Source: Bacteroidales bacterium
GTDB taxonomy: Bacteria > Bacteroidota > Bacteroidia > Bacteroidales > Muribaculaceae
Assembly (NCBI GenBank): GCA_019415705.1
Contig: DXYS01000027.1
Coordinates: 1-64,000, forward strand
DNA length: 64,000 nt
Reading direction: 5' to 3'
The notes beneath the pieces are model-generated. The model was not told where the DNA came from. It ran no database searches and saw nothing but the letters and a program-made list of their open reading frames with translations. Shown one piece after another: positions 34,698 through 41,950 of the stretch. The number at the start of each line of letters is the position of its first letter. The stretch's first letter is position 1. The position numbers were made by a program, and so were the translations under genes.

Positions 34698-35960
34698 ATG
34701 AAAGAGATTAAGAAATATATAATATTTGGCATTATTGTCCTTATGGCGGCTGTCGGAGCTGTCGCACGCACATGGACGGTAGAAGAACTGCCTAATGTCC
34801 ATGTGGCTGACCGCACACGTTTTCTGACCAACCCCGACGGCATAGTTTCGCCGGCGGCACAGACTGCCGTCGACTCTACTCTCAGCCGCTTGCGCAAAGC
34901 GACTACGGCCGAAGTCGTGGCTGTAATTGTAGACGATATTGACGGCGGTGACATCGACACATACGCCACCGAGCTTTTCAATCACTGGGGTCTCGGCAAG
35001 AGCGACAATAACAACGGCGTGCTCATACTCGCCGCAAAGGATTTGCGCAAGGCCGTGATACGCACCGGTCCCGGCGTCGAGGGAGTCCTGCCTGACATAG
35101 TCTGCGGGCGCATCCTGCGTCAACAGATGTTTCCGGCATTTGCCCGGGGCGACTATGACACGGGCATGGCAGATGCTGTCATCGCCGTCGCCGGGCGCCT
35201 CGGCGACGAGGAGGCTGCCGCCGAACTACATTCTGACGAGGCAGATGCCGACGCTTCCCGCAAAGGGCAGTCACCATTTGGCGTCTACCTTATATTCTGT
35301 ATGATACTTACGGCTGTGATAATCATGGCTATGGCATCAAAGCTAATCAGTCTGCGCGGCAAGACGCCCTACGAGAAATATACCGCCTTGGAGTCATGGC
35401 GCGCGCCGCTGCTGGTGCTGACACTCGTCGGTCTTTTTATGCCCATTGTGGTGTCGTTGCCGTTGGTCATCATGCTGCCGCGTCTGCGCAACAAACCCCG
35501 CAAATGTCCCAACTGCGGCACGCCGATGATCAAAATCGACGAGGTGCATGACAATGACTACCTGACCCCCTCACAGGACGCCGAGGAGCGTATCGGCTCG
35601 GTCGACTATGATGTCTGGCACTGTCCCAAATGCGGCGAGACCGATATTTTCCCGTTTGTCAACAAGGCAATGCCTTTGGTCGAATGTAAATATTGCCATG
35701 CGCGTGCGGCCAAGCTGACCGGCGACACCGTTGTGCAGCAGCCCACCGAGAGTCGCGAGGGTGTCGGACAGCGCACCTACACGTGCTTAAACTGCCGGCA
35801 GCAGAATAAAGTGCTTTATAAGATTGCCAAACTTCCGCCCGTAATCATCATGCCTATAGGCGGAGGCGGAGGCCGTGGCGGCGGTTTTGGCGGCGGCAGT
35901 ATCGGCGGCGGCTTTGGCGGAGGTTTTACCGGTGGCGGCGGTGCCTCCGGCGGCTGGTAA
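34698..35960 (+). CDS. TPM-domain membrane protein with zinc-ribbon cysteines and Gly-rich tail
   Basis: Protein of 420 residues of the YgcG/TPM type. A signal sequence (about residues 10-24) precedes a TPM domain (about 30-175; FLTNPDGIVSP, NNNGVLILAAKDLR, AFARGDYDTGM), two membrane helices (about 195-215 and 235-260), two CxxC pairs of a ribbon (CPNCGTPM, CPKCGETD) plus a third set (CKYCHA, CLNCRQ), and a C-terminal run rich in Gly with Phe. TPM domains have been linked to photosystem II repair in plants and to unspecified envelope roles in bacteria. It starts 36 bases after dgt and may share its transcript. Confidence 0.85.
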   Translation: MKEIKKYIIFGIIVLMAAVGAVARTWTVEELPNVHVADRTRFLTNPDGIVSPAAQTAVDSTLSRLRKATTAEVVAVIVDDIDGGDIDTYATELFNHWGLGKSDNNNGVLILAAKDLRKAVIRTGPGVEGVLPDIVCGRILRQQMFPAFARGDYDTGMADAVIAVAGRLGDEEAAAELHSDEADADASRKGQSPFGVYLIFCMILTAVIIMAMASKLISLRGKTPYEKYTALESWRAPLLVLTLVGLFMPIVVSLPLVIMLPRLRNKPRKCPNCGTPMIKIDEVHDNDYLTPSQDAEERIGSVDYDVWHCPKCGETDIFPFVNKAMPLVECKYCHARAAKLTGDTVVQQPTESREGVGQRTYTCLNCRQQNKVLYKIAKLPPVIIMPIGGGGGRGGGFGGGSIGGGFGGGFTGGGGASGGW

Positions 35961-35964
35961 AGGT

Positions 35965-36015
35965 TTAGTGTCCTTAAAGTCTTTAAAGGCCTTAAGGTAC
36001 TTAAAGCCCTTAACC
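35965..36015 (+). repeat. CTTAAAG-type palindromic repeat, copy 1
   Basis: Starting TTAGTGTCCTTAAAG, the segment is built of successive self-complementary units of the form CCTTAAAGG/CTTAAG, directly after the TPM stop codon. It shares its start and unit structure with 41707-41749. Confidence 0.7.
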
Positions 36016-36041
36016 TAAAAGTAATTATTCAAATAACAAAG

Positions 36042-36082
36042 CGCAGCCTTGCGTCCCTATTACGGGGTTTCGCAAGGCTGCG
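36042..36082. terminator. Bidirectional terminator between convergent genes
   Basis: CGCAGCCTTGCG (36042-36053) pairs perfectly with CGCAAGGCTGCG (36071-36082), loop 17 bases. On the minus strand the tail is T-rich (CTTTGTTATTTG), fitting termination of the 2-oxoacid oxidoreductase operon; it can also serve the TPM gene. Confidence 0.75.
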
Positions 36083-36110
36083 TCTGATGTCTGTAGTAGT
36101 TTGTTGTGCT

Positions 36111-36650
36111 TTATTCGCCGGCCAGCGACATGCCGCGGCGAATTGCCTCTTCGTTGAGCGGAATCAGATGGTGGTGGCGCTCAGGCAGCGTTTTACGCAG
36201 ACCGCGCACGACAGCGTCAATCTTGACGATGGGGCGAATCTTAAGCAGCGAGCCAAGTAAAATCATGTTGTAGGTCTTGGCGTTCTGCATCTCGATGGCG
36301 GCAGTCATTGCGTCGACAGATACGACAGTGATGTCGGTGCGAGTCGGCGGATGATGTATGCCCGACGGGTCATAAATCAGAGTGCCGCCTGATTTTACTT
36401 TATGCTCAAATTTGTCCAGACTCTGCTGATTGAGTATAACGGCTGTGTCGTATGTGTCAAGCACGGGCGAGCTGATTGGAGCGTCGGAGACGATGACGGT
36501 TACATTGGCCGTGCCGCCTCGCTGTTCGGGTCCGTAGCTCGGCATCCATGTGACCTCGAGGCCGTCCATCAGTCCGGCGTAGGCTAATATCTTGCCCATC
36601 GAGAGGACTCCTTGTCCGCCGAAACCGGCTATAACGATTTCTTCTTTCAT
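36111..36650 (-). CDS. 2-oxoacid:ferredoxin oxidoreductase, gamma subunit
   Basis: Gamma (KorC/PorG-type) subunit, 179 residues, of a four-subunit 2-oxoacid:ferredoxin oxidoreductase. The N-terminal GFGGQGVLSMGKILAYAG and the following SYGPEQRGGTANVTV are the family's signature. With the TPP-binding beta subunit, alpha subunit and ferredoxin encoded upstream it should convert branched-chain 2-oxoacids or 2-oxoglutarate to acyl-CoA with reduced ferredoxin, or run in reverse for amino-acid synthesis from volatile fatty acids. It is the last gene of the operon, 11 bases after the beta gene. Confidence 0.93.
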   Translation of the reverse strand: MKEEIVIAGFGGQGVLSMGKILAYAGLMDGLEVTWMPSYGPEQRGGTANVTVIVSDAPISSPVLDTYDTAVILNQQSLDKFEHKVKSGGTLIYDPSGIHHPPTRTDITVVSVDAMTAAIEMQNAKTYNMILLGSLLKIRPIVKIDAVVRGLRKTLPERHHHLIPLNEEAIRRGMSLAGE

Positions 36651-36661
36651 GATTGATGGTT

Positions 36662-37423
36662 TTAAGCTTTTTTGATGTCGCCGAGCGGATAATGCTCAAA
36701 CATGTGTTCGGCCATCCATTGGTTGGCGTCCTCCGGGCTCATTTTCCAGCCTGAGTTGCAGGTGCTGACGATTTCGACGACCGATGTGCCGCGTTTTGCG
36801 GCGGCATTTTCGAAAGCCAGACGGATTGCAGCCTTTGCTTTGCGCACGGCGGCGGGGGTATGGACAGCCTGACGTGTGACGTAGCATGTGCCGTCCAATC
36901 CGGCGAGTATGTCAGACATCTTGACGGGATAGCCGTTGAGATCGACGCGCCGGCCGTAGGGCGTCGTGGCGGTCTTTTGGCCGATGAGCGTGGTCGGGGC
37001 CATCTGACCGCCGGTCATGCCGTATATCGCGTTGTTGATGAAAATTATTACGATATTTTCGCCGCGGTTGGCCGCATGGATGGTCTCGGCTGTGCCGATG
37101 GCGGCGAGGTCGCCGTCGCCCTGATAGGTGAACACGACGTCGTCGGGGTTGAGGCGGCTGATGGCGGTGGCGACTGCGGGTGCACGTCCGTGGGCGGCTT
37201 CGACCCAGTCGACATCAATGTAGTTGTAAGCAAAAACGGCGCATCCGACGGGAGCGACACCCACGGCGCGGTCTTCGAGACCGAGTTCGTCAATGACCTC
37301 GGCTACTATGCGGTGTACGACGCCGTGGCTGCAGCCGGGACAATAATGTGTGTGTCGTTCGGTCAGCAGACGCGGACGGCGTGTCACAATGTTTTCTTCT
37401 TTGATTATATCGTTGAGGTCCAT
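36662..37423 (-). CDS. 2-oxoacid:ferredoxin oxidoreductase, beta (TPP) subunit
   Basis: Thiamine-diphosphate-binding beta subunit of 253 residues. CPGCSHGVVHRIVAEV is at the N-terminus; GDGDLAAIGTAETIHAANR and NNAIYGMTGGQMAPTT form the cofactor and metal site. It works with the alpha subunit nine bases upstream and the gamma subunit downstream. The absence of extra cysteines for a proximal cluster, apart from the CPGC pair and the conserved Cys in the C-terminal half, is normal for four-subunit enzymes. Substrate choice between 2-oxoisovalerate and 2-oxoglutarate is not certain. Confidence 0.94.
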   Translation of the reverse strand: MDLNDIIKEENIVTRRPRLLTERHTHYCPGCSHGVVHRIVAEVIDELGLEDRAVGVAPVGCAVFAYNYIDVDWVEAAHGRAPAVATAISRLNPDDVVFTYQGDGDLAAIGTAETIHAANRGENIVIIFINNAIYGMTGGQMAPTTLIGQKTATTPYGRRVDLNGYPVKMSDILAGLDGTCYVTRQAVHTPAAVRKAKAAIRLAFENAAAKRGTSVVEIVSTCNSGWKMSPEDANQWMAEHMFEHYPLGDIKKA

Positions 37424-37432
37424 GGCTGCTGA

Positions 37433-38524
37433 TTATTTGATTGCGTCGGGAAAATATTTGTGGAATGCATTTATGACCTCGCCCGGGTTGGGGACTATGC
37501 CGCCCATGCGTCCGAAGTGGTAGACAGGTGTGGAGCCGTTGACCGCAAGGCGCACATCTTCAATCATCTGGCCGGCATTGAGTTCGACGGTGAGTATGCC
37601 TTTGACTTTTTTCCCGAGGGCGGCGATGGCGTCGGTCGGGAACGGCCAGAGGGTGATGGGGCGCAACAAGCCGATGCGCAGACCTTGGGCGCGAGCGTCC
37701 TCGATGGCTTTTAGGCATATGCGTGCGACAGAGCCGAATGCGACGATGAGATACTCGGCATCGTCGGTGAAATATTCCTGATAGCGCACCTCGTTTTGAC
37801 GGATGCGGTCGTAGGTAGCCTGCAGACGTTGGTTGTTTTTCTCCATCTTCTCAGACTCTAACTCGAGTGAGGTGACAACATTGCGCTCGGCGCGGCCGTG
37901 ACGGCCGTTGGCTGCCCACGGACACTGCTCGCGTATCTCGGCGTCGGTGCGGCGCGGACGGTAGGGGGGCAGAACGACTTTTTCCATCATCTGTCCGACG
38001 ATACCGTCGGCAAGTATCATTGACGGCGTGCGGTATTTGAAGGCGAGGTCAAAGCCGAGTCCGACAAAATCGGCCATCTCCTGCACTGTGGCGGGAGCGA
38101 GGACTATGAGATGGTAGTCACCGTGTCCGCCGCCTTTTGTGGCCTGAAAATAGTCGGCCTGCGACGGCTGGATGGTGCCCAGACCGGGACCGCCGCGCAT
38201 AGCGTTGATTATCAAGGCGGGAAGCTCTGACGCGGCTATATATGATATGCCTTCCTGCTTTAGACTTATGCCGGGGCTCGATGACGATGTCATGACTGCT
38301 TTGCCGGTTGCCGCTCCGCCGTAGACCATGTTTATGGCGGCGACTTCGCTCTCGGCCTGCAGTACGACCATGCCTGTTGTCTCCCAAGGCATCTCGGCCT
38401 CGAGAGTCTCGAGCACCTCCGACTGGGGGGTGATGGGGTAGCCGAAGTAGCCGTCGCAGCCGTAGCGTATTGCGGCGTGGGCTATAGCCTCGTTACCTTT
38501 CATCAATTTTATTTCTTCTGACAT
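37433..38524 (-). CDS. vorB: 2-oxoacid:ferredoxin oxidoreductase, alpha subunit (VorB type)
   Basis: Alpha subunit of 363 residues, closest in appearance to VorB (2-oxoisovalerate:ferredoxin oxidoreductase). It starts with MKGNEAIAHAAIRYGCDGYFGYPITPQSEVLE, of which YPITPQSE is the pyrimidine-ring site, and continues with TSSSSPGISLKQEGISY and the domain II segment EYLIVAFGSVARI. It is encoded between the ferredoxin and beta genes with short gaps. The VorB label comes from resemblance to annotated Bacteroidales proteins as I remember them; a KorA role is the alternative. Confidence 0.9.
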   Translation of the reverse strand: MSEEIKLMKGNEAIAHAAIRYGCDGYFGYPITPQSEVLETLEAEMPWETTGMVVLQAESEVAAINMVYGGAATGKAVMTSSSSPGISLKQEGISYIAASELPALIINAMRGGPGLGTIQPSQADYFQATKGGGHGDYHLIVLAPATVQEMADFVGLGFDLAFKYRTPSMILADGIVGQMMEKVVLPPYRPRRTDAEIREQCPWAANGRHGRAERNVVTSLELESEKMEKNNQRLQATYDRIRQNEVRYQEYFTDDAEYLIVAFGSVARICLKAIEDARAQGLRIGLLRPITLWPFPTDAIAALGKKVKGILTVELNAGQMIEDVRLAVNGSTPVYHFGRMGGIVPNPGEVINAFHKYFPDAIK

Positions 38525-38572
38525 TACGGTAATAATGTTTTGAGCGTCATGTGTGACGCCGGGTAAGGTTAA

Positions 38573-38809
38573 CTATTTGTCAGTGACCGTGACGCGATAG
38601 ACGGTAAAGCATGCGTCGGGGCATACGGCCGCACACGAAGAGCAGCCGATACAGGCCTCGGGATTTGCCATATACGCAAAGTGATAACCGCGGTCGTTGA
38701 CTTCTTTGGGTTGTAGGGCGAGCACATCGGTCGGACAGGCGACGACACAGAGGTCACATCCTTTGCAGCGCTGTGTATCGATGACGACGGCTCCTTTAAT
38801 TTTTGGCAT
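38573..38809 (-). CDS. 2[4Fe-4S] ferredoxin, delta subunit of 2-oxoacid oxidoreductase
   Basis: Ferredoxin of 78 residues with two complete cluster motifs, CKGCDLCVVACP near residue 15 and CIGCSSCAAVCP near residue 52. It is the electron-carrying delta (KorD/VorD) subunit and the first gene of the four-gene operon (ferredoxin, alpha, beta, gamma), 48 bases before the alpha start. The spacing of the motifs, with an insert between them, matches delta subunits more than free ferredoxins. Confidence 0.93.
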   Translation of the reverse strand: MPKIKGAVVIDTQRCKGCDLCVVACPTDVLALQPKEVNDRGYHFAYMANPEACIGCSSCAAVCPDACFTVYRVTVTDK

Positions 38810-38866
38810 ATTTTTAAAATCGCAGTTTTACGATGAATGTGTCTGAAATGACTTGTTTGCTAAAGG

Positions 38867-38874
38867 CAAAATTA
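38867..38874 (-). promoter_or_regulatory. -7 element for 2-oxoacid oxidoreductase operon
   Basis: On the minus strand TAATTTTG (complement of 38867-38874), 58 bases before the ferredoxin start. A -33 box is not evident. Confidence 0.4.
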
Positions 38875-38992
38875 AGAAAAAAAGATAAAAGTGAGTCACT
38901 TTAACACATCGTTAACCTTTTGCACAATCGCGCTGCGGCTGTGCATGCCGGCCGCAGAAGTGCAAGTCTCTGAATAACTGCGTGTGACGTTA

Positions 38993-40828
38993 TCAGTCAG
39001 CCGCTATCGACTGCATGTCGACGAGATGTTTATAGTAGCCTCCGAGAGCGAGCAGCTCGTCGTGGGTGCCGCGTTCGACGATGCGGCCTTCGTGCATGAC
39101 GCAGATGAGCGAGGCGTTGCGTATGGTCGACAGACGGTGGGCGATGACAAGGGTCGTGCGGTCTTGCATCAGACGGTCAAGGGCTTGCTGCACGAGATGC
39201 TCGCTCTCGCTGTCTAAGGCCGAAGTGGCCTCGTCGAGTATGAGTACGGGCGGATTCTTGAGTATGGCCCGGGCTATTGACAGACGCTGGCGCTGACCGC
39301 CTGACAGGCGGCATCCGCGGTCGCCGATAGGGGTGTTGTAGCCATTCTCCGAGGAGATGATAAACTCGTGTGCGTTGGCGATTTTTGCGGCTTCGATGAC
39401 CTGTTCCATTGTCGCGTTTTCGACACCGAAGGTGATATTGTTGTAGAACGTGTCGTTGAAGAGTATCGCCTCCTGATTGACGTTGCCCATAAGCGAGCGC
39501 AGGTCATGGACGCGGAAGTCGCGTATGTCGGTGCCGTCGATGGTCACCGAGCCGCGGGCGACATCGTAAAAACGCGGCAGCAGGTCGGCAAGGGTCGATT
39601 TGCCCGAGCCTGACTGTCCGACGAGAGCGACGGTGGCGCCGGCGGGGATGTGGAGCGAAACGTCGCTGATTACCTCGTTTGTGCCGTAACTGAAAGAGAC
39701 ATTATTGTAGTCAATAGACGAAAAACGTGTCGGCACTTCCCGCGGCTCGGCCGGGTCGGTGATGGGATTGACTGCCGAGAGGATTTTGTCGACGCGGTCC
39801 ATCGAGGCGAGGCCTTTTTGTATCGAGTAGGCGGCTTTCGACAGGTCTTTGGCCGGGTTGATGATGCTGTAGAATATCACCATATAATAGATGAACTCGG
39901 GCGCTGTCATCGACGTGTGGCCCGACAGTATCAGACTGCCGCCGAACCATAGCACGAGTGCTACGGCGGCCGTGCCGAGAAATTCGCTCATCGGGTGGGC
40001 GAGCGACTGACGGCGAGCGACGGCGTTGGACAGGCGGTAGAACTCCTGATTTTCGGCATGAAAGCGTGTTTTGACTTTCTCTTCGGCGTTGAAGGCCTTG
40101 ATGATGCGCAGGCCGCCGAGGGTCTCCTCGATGTTTGACATAAGCACACCCCACTGTGTCTGGCCGGCAAACGACTGCGCTTTAAGTTTTTTGCCTATGC
40201 GGCCCATGGCGAAACCGGCTATGGGCAGCAGCACGAAGACAAAGACCGTCAGCTGCCAAGAGATGGCGACCATGGCGCCCACGTAGATGATAATCATCAC
40301 GGGGTTTTTAAACATCATGTCTAAGGAGGCCATTATCGATGCCTCGATTTCGGCCACGTCGCCGCTCATGCGTGCCATCACGTCGCCTTTGCGCTCGGCG
40401 GTGAAGAAGGCGATGGGCAGCGTGGTGATTTTGTCATACACAAAGTTGCGGATATCGCGCACTATGCCCGAGCGCATCGGTATGATAAACCATGAGCCGA
40501 GATAGGCGGCGCCCGTCTTGAGCGCGGTCATCACCACGAGCATTGTGCCCAAGATGGCGAGTGTCCACGCCGGTCCGAAACTGACGATGGCCTCTTGAGT
40601 GTAATAGTAGAAGTTGTTGATTATTACATCTTTGAGCGATGCCGAGCCGAGAGCCATATAGACATATTGCGACTCGTTGATTTTAAACAGCAGCTCGAGG
40701 ATGGGCACTATGAGTGCAAACGAGAAGAGTGTCAGCACTGCCGAAAGCAGGTTAAAAAATATCGTCAGTATGAGATATTTCTTATATGGCGGCACAAAAC
40801 GCCGCAGTACTTTTATGAATTCGTTCAT
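38993..40828 (-). CDS. ABC exporter, MsbA-like (fused membrane and ATPase domains)
   Basis: Half-size ABC exporter of 611 residues, acting as a homodimer in the inner membrane. Six helices occupy about residues 15-310, and the nucleotide-binding domain follows with Walker A GQSGSGKST, Q-loop near NVNQEAILF, signature LSGGQRQR, Walker B VLILDEATSALD and the H-loop IAHRLSTI. The general form fits MsbA (lipid A-core flippase) or a peptide/lipid exporter; the sequence alone does not choose. It is a single gene between the ferredoxin operon and a small unknown gene. Confidence 0.92.
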   Translation of the reverse strand: MNEFIKVLRRFVPPYKKYLILTIFFNLLSAVLTLFSFALIVPILELLFKINESQYVYMALGSASLKDVIINNFYYYTQEAIVSFGPAWTLAILGTMLVVMTALKTGAAYLGSWFIIPMRSGIVRDIRNFVYDKITTLPIAFFTAERKGDVMARMSGDVAEIEASIMASLDMMFKNPVMIIIYVGAMVAISWQLTVFVFVLLPIAGFAMGRIGKKLKAQSFAGQTQWGVLMSNIEETLGGLRIIKAFNAEEKVKTRFHAENQEFYRLSNAVARRQSLAHPMSEFLGTAAVALVLWFGGSLILSGHTSMTAPEFIYYMVIFYSIINPAKDLSKAAYSIQKGLASMDRVDKILSAVNPITDPAEPREVPTRFSSIDYNNVSFSYGTNEVISDVSLHIPAGATVALVGQSGSGKSTLADLLPRFYDVARGSVTIDGTDIRDFRVHDLRSLMGNVNQEAILFNDTFYNNITFGVENATMEQVIEAAKIANAHEFIISSENGYNTPIGDRGCRLSGGQRQRLSIARAILKNPPVLILDEATSALDSESEHLVQQALDRLMQDRTTLVIAHRLSTIRNASLICVMHEGRIVERGTHDELLALGGYYKHLVDMQSIAAD

Positions 40829-40887
40829 TGTAAGTGTCGGATAATGGTCGCCGGCCGCTTTATGGTAGCCCGACGACGGTCAGTCTG

Positions 40888-40895
40888 CAAAATTA
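40888..40895 (-). promoter_or_regulatory. -7 element for ABC exporter gene
   Basis: On the minus strand TAATTTTG (complement of 40888-40895), 60 bases before the ATG. No good -33 box. Confidence 0.4.
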
Positions 40896-40958
40896 ATCAT
40901 TTTGTGTGACATAAGGGGCGCCGTGATAGTGACTTTGGTGAAAAATGATTAAAACAGA

Positions 40959-40997
40959 AGCCAATCGCTCCCCCGACTGGCTGAGGTGCGATTGGCT
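40959..40997 (-). terminator. Intrinsic terminator of the small gene at 41010
   Basis: AGCCAATCGC (40959-40968) pairs perfectly with GCGATTGGCT (40988-40997). On the minus strand the stem is followed by a T-rich run. It starts 13 bases past the stop of the 134-residue gene and supports that gene being expressed. Confidence 0.75.
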
Positions 40998-41009
40998 TTG
41001 CAATTAAAT

Positions 41010-41414
41010 CTACAGCTCATGCCTGAGTCGATAGATGTCGTCTATCAGCTCGTGAGCGAGGACTGTATAGCCGATTGGGCCGCCGTATTGGCGTGAAATC
41101 GAGTCGAGCATGGCGGCAATGTCATAGAGCATTCTGCGATAACGTGTCGTCAGACGGCGGTATGAAAGATCTTCGACAAGTCGTGAGGCCTTGGTGAGCA
41201 GAAAACATGCGTTGTCAATGTCTTCATTGTCTAAGCAGACACGTGCGCCCGAGATCAGATGCTTGGCCGACTCGATGTCTGATGTGGCGCCGTTGGCGAG
41301 GCTGACTGCCGAGGCTACGATGTCATTGTGGATGTCGCGGTCACATACGTTAAGATGACCGTTTGGGGTGGCTCTGAGCAGCAGACCCTCTCTGTAGTAA
41401 ACATTTGTGTTCAT
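41010..41414 (-). CDS. Small protein of unknown function
   Basis: Protein of 134 residues, soluble, mainly helical by composition, without a signal peptide or known motif. The first 30 residues look like beta strands (NVYYREGLLLRATPNGHLNVCD); from about residue 50 three amphipathic helices follow. I do not recognise the family. It has its own terminator (40959-40997) and a strong promoter about 190 bases upstream (41609-41639), leaving a long structured leader, so expression is likely and may be controlled in the leader. Its codon use resembles the GC-rich neighbours, which argues against recent transfer. Confidence 0.72.
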   Translation of the reverse strand: MNTNVYYREGLLLRATPNGHLNVCDRDIHNDIVASAVSLANGATSDIESAKHLISGARVCLDNEDIDNACFLLTKASRLVEDLSYRRLTTRYRRMLYDIAAMLDSISRQYGGPIGYTVLAHELIDDIYRLRHEL

Positions 41415-41602
41415 GACAATTGTTTTGGGTGATGAAAAAATTTAAAACTTCTCTTTTCATCGACCCGCTGCGTCGCGCTGCGAAACTGTCATATAAAAAG
41501 CATACGACAATCCCTATGCCCCTGAGTCGCCGCAGGAGGCCGATGAGATTGTCGTTGTAAATCGTGGTTTATCACCCGATAACCGGGCGCAGCTAATGTG
41601 TC
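41415..41602 (-). other. Long 5' leader with possible attenuator hairpin
   Basis: From the expected transcription start near 41602 to the ATG at 41414 lie about 188 bases without a convincing gene. In the transcript CGACAATC (complement of 41549-41556) can pair with GATTGTCG (complement of 41505-41512), followed shortly by a run of T residues (complement of 41495-41499). The shape recalls an attenuator; no known riboswitch is recognised. The remaining stretch up to metG (41640-41950) holds the repeat at 41707 and the metG promoter. Confidence 0.35.
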
Positions 41603-41608
41603 ATGCCG

Positions 41609-41639
41609 CAAAGATATACGTAGTTTTACTCATATGCAA
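41609..41639 (-). promoter_or_regulatory. Promoter for the small gene at 41010
   Basis: TTG (complement of 41637-41639), exactly 20 bases, TATCTTTG (complement of 41609-41616) on the minus strand: full consensus match. Confidence 0.65.
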
Positions 41640-41706
41640 GCAAAATCGCCAAAAAGATGTATGGTCTTTAAGCTAATGGCCCCAAAAAAGAGTTACATGC
41701 GATTGC

Positions 41707-41749
41707 TTAGTGTCCTTAAGGCACCTTAAAGACTTTAAGGACCTTAACG
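41707..41749 (+). repeat. CTTAAAG-type palindromic repeat, copy 2
   Basis: Begins TTAGTGTCCTTAA like the copy at 35965 and continues in CCTTAAAG/CTTTAAGG units. It lies in the gap between divergent genes, about 200 bases before metG. Confidence 0.7.
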
Positions 41750-41869
41750 TCACACCCCGACAATTTTGCCGGATTATTATTACGCCCTGAGACACAGTGA
41801 AACTTATGTTTTTCTCATTAATTTTGTCGCGCGTGCGCGATATGATGTCGGTTTATCAAATATATTTCA

Positions 41870-41877
41870 TAACTTTG
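41870..41877 (+). promoter_or_regulatory. -7 element for metG
   Basis: TAACTTTG lies 74 bases before the metG ATG. A consensus -33 box is not seen at the proper distance. Confidence 0.45.
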
Positions 41878-41950
41878 CGACTTAAAGCAATCTCACACAT
41901 AAAAGCCGGGCCTCGCAGCCCTGCCAGATTTATTCAAGCCTATCACGAAT

